A stretch of 64,000 nucleotides of DNA from the NCBI GenBank assembly GCA_963731585.1, contig CAVSWC010000003.1, positions 620,001 to 684,000 on the forward strand. The letters are read 5' to 3'. Positions 40,237-47,801 of the stretch are shown here, piece after piece (position 1 is the first letter of the stretch; each line of letters opens with the position of its first letter). The notes under the pieces were generated by a model that saw only the letters and a list, made by a program, of their open reading frames with translations, was not told the origin of the DNA and did not search any database. The DNA is from CANKHA01 sp963731585 (GTDB taxonomy: Bacteria; Pseudomonadota; Alphaproteobacteria; Rhizobiales; Xanthobacteraceae). The translations under genes and the position numbers were made by a program.

Positions 40237-40803
40237 CTAGCGGCGCGCCTGACGCAGATGCGTCACGGTTTCGAGAAAGGGATAGTCCGCCTCAACCACA
40301 TAGGGCCCGCCGCCAACGGAATCGCGCGACGAGAACAGCACGAACCGCTCGGGCTCGAACGCCGGAGCGCGGAAATGCCCGCGCGAGGAAAAAAACTCGG
40401 CGACCTGCTGGCTGGAAGAACTGCGCAGCCGCGCGAGGGTGACATGCGGGGTGAATTTGCGCCCTTCGGGCTCGAGACCAATGCGGCGCAGCAGGCGTTC
40501 ATGCTCCGCCTGCAATTCCAGGATCGCCGGGGATGGCGTGAGCAGCGCGACAATCGCGCGCGGCCGGTGTCCGCCGAAAGACGAGAGCCGGTCGAGCTTG
40601 ACTTCGAACGCCTCGCGCCTGACCTGGCCAAGGATGAAGGCGGCCTCGCGCGCGACGGATTCATCCACATCGCCGATGAAGCGCAGCGTCACATGATAAT
40701 TTTCGGGATCGACCCAGCGCGCGCCCGGTAGGCCGCCGCGCACGGCGGAAATCGCGCTCCTCACGTCGGGAGGGATTTCCAAGGCGGTGAATAGGCGCGG
40801 CAT
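40237..40803 (-). CDS. thpR: RNA 2',3'-cyclic phosphodiesterase (2H family)
   Basis: A LigT/ThpR enzyme that opens 2',3'-cyclic phosphate RNA ends. The two catalytic HxT motifs are ENYHVTLRFIG and FTPHVTLARL. It starts MPRLFTALEIPPDVR at 40803, giving 188 residues; further upstream codons to 40860 do not match the family. It is followed downstream by about 200 bp without an evident gene before zapE, and lies next to the tesA-like gene in the same direction. Confidence 0.9.
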   Translation of the reverse strand: MPRLFTALEIPPDVRSAISAVRGGLPGARWVDPENYHVTLRFIGDVDESVAREAAFILGQVRREAFEVKLDRLSSFGGHRPRAIVALLTPSPAILELQAEHERLLRRIGLEPEGRKFTPHVTLARLRSSSSQQVAEFFSSRGHFRAPAFEPERFVLFSSRDSVGGGPYVVEADYPFLETVTHLRQARR

Positions 40804-40863
40804 GGCGAACTCACGAATCACCTGAGTGAAAGGATGCACGGATTTGCTCTCCGACGCCATGCG

Positions 40864-41604
40864 TCAGGCGGCAGATTTCTTGCGCACGCGGTTAACCAGT
40901 TCCTCCACTTTGGGCAGGATACCTTGCACGATAACGCTCACGCCCTCGGCGTTGGGATGTACGCCGTCGCGCTGGTTCAATCGCGCGAGCGTTGCGACGC
41001 CGTCGAGAAAGAACGGATAAAGCAACGCGCCGTATCTTTCGGCGAGCTCCGGATAGATCGAATCGAAGCTGCGCGTGTACGCGTTACCGAGATTACGCGG
41101 CGCCAGCATTCCTGCCAGCAGCACCTTGATGCCGCGCGCCTGCAGGCGCCGCATGATCTGGTCGAGAGCGCCACGCGTGATCTTTGGATCCACGCCGCGC
41201 AATGCGTCGTTGGCGCCGAGTTGCACGATCACCGCATCGGTGCCTTCGGGCACCGACCAATCCAGGCGCGCGAGGCCCCCGGAAGCGGTGTCGCCGGAGA
41301 CGCCGGCATTGGCGATTTCCACCGCGATGCCCTTGGCCTTCAGGGCGCGCGCCAGCTTGGCGGGAAAGGCCTCGCCGCCCGACAGACCGAGGCCGGCCGA
41401 AAGCGAATCCCCGAGCACCACGATGCGGACCGGCCGATCCTGCGCCTGTGCCGGCAAACTGGTGGCGACAACAGAGGCAATGCAACCAAAGGCAAAACCC
41501 GCCGCGGCAATCAGCATCTGGACCCGCCGCCCGCCATCCCCATATGACCGGGTTCGGGCGTAGCGCCTTGCGGCGGCCGGAAAGGTGTTACGGAATAGCC
41601 TCAT
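40864..41604 (-). CDS. tesA: TesA-like GDSL esterase/acyl-CoA thioesterase, secreted
   Basis: An SGNH hydrolase related to TesA (thioesterase I/lysophospholipase L1). Block I is VVLGDSLSAGLGLSGGEAFP with the catalytic Ser, block III VQLGANDALRG, block V DGVHPNAEG with the catalytic Asp and His. A hydrophobic export signal lies at LIAAAGFAFGCIASVVATSL before AQAQDRP. If the start is ATG 41604, the codon overlaps the ATG of the divergent ABC gene; ATG 41517 directly before the signal peptide is a strong alternative. The tesA / ybbA-ybbP divergent layout matches E. coli. Confidence 0.88.
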   Translation of the reverse strand: MRLFRNTFPAAARRYARTRSYGDGGRRVQMLIAAAGFAFGCIASVVATSLPAQAQDRPVRIVVLGDSLSAGLGLSGGEAFPAKLARALKAKGIAVEIANAGVSGDTASGGLARLDWSVPEGTDAVIVQLGANDALRGVDPKITRGALDQIMRRLQARGIKVLLAGMLAPRNLGNAYTRSFDSIYPELAERYGALLYPFFLDGVATLARLNQRDGVHPNAEGVSVIVQGILPKVEELVNRVRKKSAA

Positions 41605-42322
41605 GGACGATATCTCCCGGCCCCAACCGCCGTTGCCCGCAGCGATCGCGCTCGCCGGGGTCAATCTCTCGCTCGGCCGCGGCGCGGCGCGGGTTCACAT
41701 CCTCAAGGATATAGGACTGAACATCCGCCGCGGCGAGGCCATCGGACTGGTCGGCCCGTCCGGCTCGGGGAAATCGACCCTGCTGATGGTGATGGCAGGG
41801 CTCGAGCGGCCGGACACGGGTTCGGTTGAGGTCGCCGGTATCGATCTCGGCGAGCTCGACGAGGACGGCCTGGCGCGGTTTCGCGGCCGCCATGTCGGCA
41901 TCGTGTTCCAGTCCTTCCATCTGATCCCCACCATGACGGCAATCGAGAATGTTGCCGTGCCCCTGGAGCTCGCGGGCGCGGGCGAGGCCTTTGAACGCGC
42001 AGAGCGCGAGTTGGCGATGGTGGGGCTGGCCGAGCGGCTTTCGCATTATCCCGCGCAACTTTCCGGCGGCGAGCAGCAGCGTGTGGCGCTGGCCCGCGCG
42101 CTGGCGCCCAACCCCGCGATTCTCGTCGCCGACGAGCCCACGGGAAATCTCGACGAGAGCACGGGCAAGCAAATCATCGAATTGCTGTTCGCCGGCCATG
42201 AGGAGCGCAACACCACGCTGATCCTGGTGACGCACGACCCAGCCTTGGCCGCGCGCTGCGACCGCGTGCTGCGTCTGCGCTCCGGCCGGATCGACAGCGA
42301 CACCGCGGCGGTGCTGCGATGA
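41603..42322 (+). CDS. ybbA: ABC transporter ATP-binding protein, YbbA/LolD-like
   Basis: A 239-residue ATPase of the MacB/LolD type. It has Walker A VGPSGSGKSTLLMVMAGLE, Q-loop VGIVFQSFHLIPTM, signature LSGGEQQRVALARALA, Walker B ILVADEPTGNLD, and H-loop LVTHD. It pairs with the following permease gene. A TTG/ATG choice exists (41585 or 41603). Because ATG 41603 and tesA ATG 41604 overlap head to head, at least one of the two starts or promoters must lie inside the other gene. Confidence 0.92.
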   Translation: MDDISRPQPPLPAAIALAGVNLSLGRGAARVHILKDIGLNIRRGEAIGLVGPSGSGKSTLLMVMAGLERPDTGSVEVAGIDLGELDEDGLARFRGRHVGIVFQSFHLIPTMTAIENVAVPLELAGAGEAFERAERELAMVGLAERLSHYPAQLSGGEQQRVALARALAPNPAILVADEPTGNLDESTGKQIIELLFAGHEERNTTLILVTHDPALAARCDRVLRLRSGRIDSDTAAVLR

Positions 42323-42397
42323 GCACTTGGCATGGCGCGCCGCCCCACCTGGACCGCTCGGCGCGTCCGACCTCCCCCGCAGGCGGGAGGAGGGAGC

Positions 42398-44932
42398 ATG
42401 TTTCTGCCGCTGCGCTTTGCCTTGCGCGAGATGCGCGGCGGCTTGAGCGGCTTTTACGTATTCATCGCCTGCCTCGCGCTCGGCGTCATGGCTATCGCCG
42501 GCGTCGGATCGGTCGCCGGAAGCCTGACTGACGGGCTGGCCCGCGAGGGCCGCGTGATCGTCGGCGGAGATATTTCGTTCAATTTGATCCAACGCGAAGC
42601 GACTGCCGCGGAAAGGGACTTCATCGCTCAACGCGGGCGCCTTTCTGTCGCCGCCACCATGCGGGCGATGACACAGGCCAGTGACGGCCGTTCGGCACTG
42701 GTTGAACTCAAGGCAGTGGACGCCGCTTATCCGCTTTACGGCGCGCTGTCGCTGGAGCCGCGCGCTGGATCTGACCGCATTGCTGGCCGAGCGCGATGGC
42801 GCCTTCGGCGCGGCCGCTGCGCCGGCCTTGCTCGCGCGCCTCGGGCTGAAGACCGGCGACCGCATCACCGTGGGCGCGGCCAATCTCGAAATTCGCGCGG
42901 TGCTGCGGAGCGAACCTGACAAGCTCGCCGGCGGCATCGATTTCGGCCCGCGCCTGTTGGTGGGCGAAGCAGCCTTGCGCGCCACCGGCTTGCTGCAGCC
43001 GGGCAGCCTCGTGCGCTGGCGCTATCGCCTGCGCCTGCCGGAAAACGCTGCGGGCGAGCAGGCCACCAAGACGGTCATCGATGCAGCGCAGGCGCAACTG
43101 CCGGACGCCGGGTGGGAAATCCGCAGCCGCAGCAATGCTTCTCCGCAGCTTGCGCGCAATGTCGAGCGCTTCACCCAATATCTCACGCTGGTTGGGCTTA
43201 CCGCCTTGCTGGTGGGCGGCGTCGGCGTCGCCAATGCCGTGAAGAGCCATCTCGACCGCAAGCGCGACGTGATCGCCACCATGAAAGCCGTGGGCGCGAC
43301 CGGCACCCGCGTCTTTGCGATCTATCTGTCGCAAGTGCTGGTGCTGGCGCTGATCGGCGCCGTCATCGGACTTGCGATCGGCGCGGCCTTGCCCTTCCTG
43401 ATCGACGGGGCCTTCGGCAGCATCATTCCGCTGCCGATGCAGCCGGATATCTACCCGGCGCAGCTTGCGCTGGCGCTGATCTACGGCCTGCTCACCGCCG
43501 GCGCCTTCGCGCTGTGGCCGCTCGGGCGCGCCCACGACGTGCCGGTCTCCGCGCTGTTTCGCGACGAGGTGGCGCGCCAAAGCCGCTGGCCGCGCCGGCG
43601 CTATATCGCGGCCACCGCCCTGGTCGCCCTGGTGCTGGCGGGCGCAGCGGTCTTCCTCGCCTACGACCGCCGCATCGCGCTGTTCTTCATCGGCGCGGCG
43701 GCGGTCGTCTTCGTCGTGCTCCGCCTGGTGGCGGAGGCGCTGATGTGGGCCGCACGCCACACGCCGCACAAGGGCTCCGCGCTGGTGCGGCTCGCCATCG
43801 CCAATATCCATCGCCCGGGTGCGCTGACGCCGACGGTGGTGCTGTCGCTCGGTTTGGGGCTCGCCCTGCTGGTGACGCTCGTGCAGATCGACGGCAATCT
43901 GCGGCGGCAATTCACCGCCGCGCTGCCGGACAAGGCGCCTTCCTTCTATTTCACCGACATTCCGGCTTCGGAAGCGGAGCGTTTCGACGCCTTCATCCGC
44001 ACCGCCGCCCCGGGCGCGGAACTCGAGCGCGTGCCGATGCTGCGCGGGCGCATCGTATCGGCCAACGGCATCAAGGCCGAGGATCTCAAGCCGCGCCCGA
44101 CGCCGCCTGGGTTTTGCAGAGCGACCGCGGCCTCACTTATGCCGGCGCGATCCCAGCCGGCTCGCGCTTGGTGGAAGGCCAATGGTGGGGACCGGATTAC
44201 AATGGACCGCCGCTTGTCTCCTTCGAGAAGAAGCTCGCGGAGGGGCTCGGGCTCAAGCTCGGAGACCCGGTGACCGTCAATGTGCTGGGGCGCCCGATCA
44301 CCGCGCATATTGCCAACATGCGGTTGGTCGATTGGGAAAGCCTCGGGATCAATTTCGTATTGGTCTATTCCCCTGGCGCTTTCGCCGGTGCGCCGCATAC
44401 CCACATCGCGACTTTGACCTATCCCAACGGCAGCAATGTGGAGCAGGAAGACAAGCTGCTGAAGGCAGCAGCGGAAGCCTTCCCCATGGTGACGACCGTT
44501 CCAGTGAAGGAGGCGATCGAAGCGGTAGCCAAGATCGTCGCCAATCTGGCGCTCGGCATCCGCGGCGCCAGCCTCGTCTCCTTGGCGGCCGCTGTGCTGG
44601 TGCTGGGGGGCGCGCTGGCCGCTGGCCGGCGCAATCGGGTCTATGATGCGGTGATCCTGAAGACGCTTGGCGCCACGCGCGCGCGGCTGCTTGGCGCCTA
44701 TGGCCTGGAATATCTCGTGCTCGGGCTGGCAACGGCGGTGTTCGGCGTGGCGGCGGGCTCCATTGCCGCCTCGCTGGTCGTCACCAAAGTGATGAATCTG
44801 AGCTTCGTGTGGCTGCCCGGCTCGGCCGCGGCGGCAGCGGCCGGCGCCCTGATTGTGACGGTGGCCCTGGGACTGATCGGCACGTTCTCGGCCCTCAGCC
44901 AGAAACCGGCCCCGGTACTGCGCAATCTTTGA
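42398..44932 (+). CDS. ybbP: FtsX-like ABC permease, YbbP-like (two frame breaks)
   Basis: A large permease with an N-terminal helix (FLPLRFALREMRGGLSGFYV), an extracytoplasmic domain, then FtsX-type repeats: YLTLVGLTALLVGGVGVANAV with KRDVIATMKAVGATGTRVFA, and again near the C-terminus DAVILKTLGATRARLLGAYG. This double-FtsX layout matches E. coli YbbP. ATG 42398 follows GGAGGAGGGA. One extra base near 42766 and one missing base near 44101 interrupt the frame; after correction the protein has about 844 residues. With YbbA it likely exports or extracts a lipophilic substrate; the substrate is unknown. Confidence 0.88.
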
Positions 44933-45123
44933 GTTGTTACGCGTGTTTTCGCCGCAGGTTGGCCAGTCAAGCTATCGCCGAATTAACCTTTTTACGCAGA
45001 GATGAGCATCTAGCGCCGAAGCCCTGCCCGTACTGAGATTCTCGCCATTGGCGCAGCTGGAGTTCGGCCTTCGCGCCTTCGCAATAAGCCGGCATCATGC
45101 CGGATACAGAGAGAGGAAAAGCC

Positions 45124-45885
45124 ATGTCGGATTTCGACCGGAACGTAGCGTCTGCCCGTCCCTACGGTGCCGACCGCGCGGTCGCCGTCGATGCGGGCCT
45201 GCGCGCTTACATGATCCGCGTCTACAACACGATGGCCATGGGCGTTGCGCTCACGGGCATCGTTTCGTGGTTCACTTACAACGCCGCGGTTGTCACCAAC
45301 GAAGCCGGCGCGGTCGTGTCGTTGACGCCATTCGGCCAGACGCTGTTCAGCGGCCCGGCGACGATCGTGCTGTTTCTTGCGACGCTGGGGCTCGTGTTCT
45401 TCATGAGCTTCCGGGTCCACACCCTGTCGGTAGGCACGGCTACGGGCCTGTTCTTCCTGTACGCCGGCTTGCTGGGATTGATGCTGGCCTCGATCTTCCT
45501 GGTCTACACCGGCCAATCGATTACCCGGGTGTTCTTCATCACCGCGGCCTCGTTTGGCGCGCTGAGCCTCTACGGCTACACCACGCAGCGTGACCTGGGG
45601 CCGATCGGCTCGTTCCTGATCATGGGCCTGTTCGGCCTGATCCTCGCCTCGATCGTGAACATCTTCCTCGCCTCTTCGGCGATGGGGTTCGTGATCTCGG
45701 TGGTGGGTGTGCTGGTCTTCGCGGGGCTGACCGCCTACGACACCCAGCGCATCAAGGAAATGTATGACGTCAACGACGACGGCACCGTCGCCGGCCGCAA
45801 GGCGATCATGGGCGCGCTGACGCTCTATCTCGACTTCATCAACATGTTCCTGATGCTGCTGCGCCTGTTCGGCGACCGCCGCTAA
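45124..45885 (+). CDS. Bax inhibitor-1 / YccA family membrane protein
   Basis: A 253-residue protein with seven predicted membrane helices. The family signature is seen in YNTMAMGVALTGIVSW, FFITAASFGALSLYGYTTQRDL and the C-terminal GALTLYLDFINMFLMLLRL. ATG 45124 is preceded by GAGAGGAAAA. YccA modulates FtsH in E. coli, and YetJ is a pH-sensitive Ca2+ leak; either is possible here. A strong intrinsic terminator follows at 45904. A small hairpin (CCGGCATCATGCCGG) lies at about 45089-45103 in the leader. Confidence 0.93.
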   Translation: MSDFDRNVASARPYGADRAVAVDAGLRAYMIRVYNTMAMGVALTGIVSWFTYNAAVVTNEAGAVVSLTPFGQTLFSGPATIVLFLATLGLVFFMSFRVHTLSVGTATGLFFLYAGLLGLMLASIFLVYTGQSITRVFFITAASFGALSLYGYTTQRDLGPIGSFLIMGLFGLILASIVNIFLASSAMGFVISVVGVLVFAGLTAYDTQRIKEMYDVNDDGTVAGRKAIMGALTLYLDFINMFLMLLRLFGDRR

Positions 45886-45903
45886 GGGATCTGCGATCCA
45901 AGA

Positions 45904-45933
45904 CGCCCCGGTCAAAAGCCGGGGCGTTTTTTT
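45904..45933 (+). terminator. Intrinsic terminator after the BI-1 gene
   Basis: CGCCCCGG pairs with CCGGGGCG around TCAAAAG, followed by seven T residues. Confidence 0.9.
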
Positions 45934-45960
45934 GTTGTGGCCCGGCACGGCGACCTTGAC

Positions 45961-46061
45961 CGCTCATTCCCGCGTCAGCGGGAATCCAGCTCTTCGTTCG
46001 GCCCTGAGAAACCGGATCCCCGCTGGAGTTTACTCCCGACTTGATCGGGGGCGGGGATGAG
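45961..46061. repeat. ATTCCCGC...GCGGGAAT palindromic repeat
   Basis: ATTCCCGC and GCGGGAAT form an 8-bp stem (45966-45985); a second hairpin, GATCCCCGC with GCGGGGAT, follows. It lies between the BI-1 gene and the converging DUF2794 gene. Confidence 0.6.
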
Positions 46062-46073
46062 CGGAAAAAATAG

Positions 46074-46457
46074 CTACGCCGCAACCACGCGCAGCGATTT
46101 GTCGATGGCGCGCAACACCCGATCAAGCTCAGGCCCGCGCCGCACGATCAGCCCGGTGGCGGAGACGACGCTATAGGCGCCCTGGCGGCGGGCCAGCTTG
46201 GGATTTTTTTCGATGCGGTAGATCGGCATTTCGCAAGCGCGGCGGAACACCGAGAACACCGCGCGGTCTTTCAAGAAATCGATCGCATAGTCGCGCCATT
46301 CGCCGGCGGCGACCTTGCGGCCATAGAGACTGAGGATGCGATCAAGCTCGTGGCGGCTGAAGGTCACTTGCTGGAGGGGAGCGGCGGGAAAAGACCTACC
46401 CGCAAAATCGCCCCCGTGGGACTTGCTTGGATCAGTATCGCCGGGGCCAAAATCCAT
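46074..46457 (-). CDS. DUF2794 family protein
   Basis: A 127-residue protein of DUF2794, a family I know from alphaproteobacteria with no established role. The conserved core is QVTFSRHELDRILSLYGRKV, AAGEWRDYAIDFLKDRAVFS and IYRIEKNPKLARRQGAYSVV. ATG 46457 is preceded by AGGAGG (11 bp upstream), which decides this start over upstream in-frame codons. It is divergent from a candidate small RNA at 46651. Confidence 0.88.
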   Translation of the reverse strand: MDFGPGDTDPSKSHGGDFAGRSFPAAPLQQVTFSRHELDRILSLYGRKVAAGEWRDYAIDFLKDRAVFSVFRRACEMPIYRIEKNPKLARRQGAYSVVSATGLIVRRGPELDRVLRAIDKSLRVVAA

Positions 46458-46650
46458 GGCGGCGCCTCCTTGGTTGAGGCTTTCATGATCGCGCGGAGAG
46501 CGTGGCGCGGCAAGTCCCCGCGATGACGATTTTCCACTGGCTGGACGGGAAAATTCCGGAGCGATTTCAATGATCACGCATTCGTTAGTCGAAACATAAT
46601 GCCGCCCAATTTCAGCCCATCCGGCGCCAAGCTGGAGCGTGATATAGCGA

Positions 46651-46799
46651 CTGTTGCCTCAAAGGGCCCGGTCCGATAACGAGCTTCGGATCCTCAGCCC
46701 CCCAGCCCCCCGAAGTTTGATAAGGGCCGGGCCCATTGAGTTTTGTGTACGTTCAATCCCCAAAGTGCTTTACGGCCGGCTTTTAGCCGGCCTTTTTTT
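46651..46799 (+). ncRNA. Candidate structured small RNA with C-rich loop
   Basis: A 417-bp gap without a convincing gene contains a nested fold on the plus strand. CTCAA-A-GGGCCCGG (46658-46671) pairs with CCGGGCCC-A-TTGAG (46727-46740), 13 pairs with one A-A mismatch. Inside it CTTCGG (46684-46689) pairs with CCGAAG (46710-46715) and exposes the 20-base loop ATCCTCAGCCCCCCAGCCCC. An intrinsic terminator closes the region at 46774-46799. C-rich loops of this kind in rhizobial trans-acting RNAs pair with ribosome-binding sites. A GATATA at 46641-46646 could be a -10; no -35 is obvious. Not matched to a named family. Confidence 0.5.
46774..46799 (+). terminator. Intrinsic terminator of the candidate small RNA
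   Basis: GGCCGGC and GCCGGCC (7 bp, loop TTTTA) are followed by seven T. No plus-strand protein gene ends here, which supports a non-coding transcript upstream. Confidence 0.85.
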
Positions 46800-46874
46800 A
46801 TTTGCCGCGACGATGCTGCTTATCCCTCCCCGCTTGCGGGGACGGGATAAGGAAGCTCCGTTACGAAGTGAATT

Positions 46875-47595
46875 TCAGCGCAGCGATGCGAGGGCGGCGC
46901 CCAGCATCGCGCCGGGATTGTCGGCGCTGCCGCTTTGCACCACCACGGCCGCGGTATCGACGCCATCGGCGGCCAGGCGACTGACCGGCACATTCCAGTT
47001 CGCTGCCTTGCCGTTCCAGTCGCCGAGCTTCTGCCAGCGCCGCGCGACATTGTGGTAGGTGACCGTACGGCCGCGGTTCTCGCCGCGCGCTACGGCGACC
47101 GAGACCTCCTTCGCCAGCCCGTAGACCCATACTTCTCCGGCGCCTTTTCCGGCAGGAAGATCGACGCTCAGCTTTCCGCCGCTCACCGCGACACGCACCG
47201 GCACCGACAAGCCATCGCGCGCCGAGGCAAGCGCGCGCTGGAGCGCGGCCTTGTCGCTTCCCACCACATGCGCGGTGCCGTTGATTACCAGCTGCGGCGT
47301 ATAGACACCGCGCTCCCCGCGCACGCGGGAATAGGCTCGTTGCCGCTCGGAATTGCGTGGATCCGCCAGCGTATCTTTCCAGCCGAGCGAGTCCCAATAA
47401 TCCACGTTCAGGCTGAAGGCGACGAGCGACGGATCGCGGATCAATTCGCCCAGCAGCTTGTCGGCCGGCGGACAGGAGGAGCAGCCCTGGCTGGTGAAGA
47501 GTTCGAGCACGGCGCGCGTCTCCGCCCGCGCTTGCGGCGAGGCGAGCATTGCACCGGCGCAGACGCCGCAGCGCCGCGAAATAGGCCATGCGCAT
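46875..47595 (-). CDS. DUF1223 family thioredoxin-like secreted protein (one frame break)
   Basis: A protein of the DUF1223 family with a thioredoxin-like fold. The core LELFTSQGCSSCPPADKLLG has a CSSC redox motif; GVYTPQLVINGTAHVVGSD holds the cis-Pro loop. The N-terminal export signal MRMAYFAALAVCAGAMLASP appears only after dropping one base near 47570; from 47595 to 46875 that gives 239 residues. A start at the in-frame ATG 47549 without repair would give a protein lacking most of the signal peptide. It is probably a periplasmic thiol oxidoreductase; substrate unknown. Confidence 0.82.
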
Positions 47596-47696
47596 GACAG
47601 CCTCCATCCGCGGCGTCCGGCACGGGCGGCGCTGCCGACTTATTCGCGACAATACGGGGATCGGTTACGGGCGCTGTATCCCTCGCCCCGACCGAC

Positions 47697-47712
47697 CTCG
47701 GGCTTGCCCGAG
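47697..47712 (-). promoter_or_regulatory. Perfect hairpin CTCGGGC-TT-GCCCGAG
   Basis: A 7-bp inverted repeat in the gap between aconitase and the DUF1223 gene, 18 bp from the larger palindrome at 47730. On the minus strand it is not followed by a T tract. Confidence 0.35.
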
Positions 47713-47729
47713 TTCGGCACCATTGAGTG

Positions 47730-47757
47730 GCACACATCGGATATATCCGATGTGTGC
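47730..47757. promoter_or_regulatory. 28-bp perfect palindrome, probable operator or processing site
   Basis: The half-site GCACACATCGGATA (47730-47743) is followed immediately by its exact reverse complement, with no spacer. It lies 45 bp past the aconitase stop and about 135 bp before the DUF1223 start. No T tract follows on either strand, so it is unlikely to be a simple terminator. Perfect symmetry without a loop suggests a dimeric protein site. Confidence 0.5.
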
Positions 47758-47801
47758 TGGGGAGAGAGGAAGCAAGGCGCGTTCGCCGTCCGGGATAGAG
47801 G

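Noticed and set aside
46660..46740. A tRNA or 4.5S SRP RNA in the gap before the DUF1223 gene
   Set aside because: No acceptor/T-arm pattern and no GGAAGGAAGCA-type SRP core were found; the fold is a single long stem with an inner hairpin.
46654..47058. A 134-codon plus-strand frame across the candidate small RNA and DUF1223 3' end
   Set aside because: It runs through the terminator at 46774-46799 and is antisense to the DUF1223 gene.
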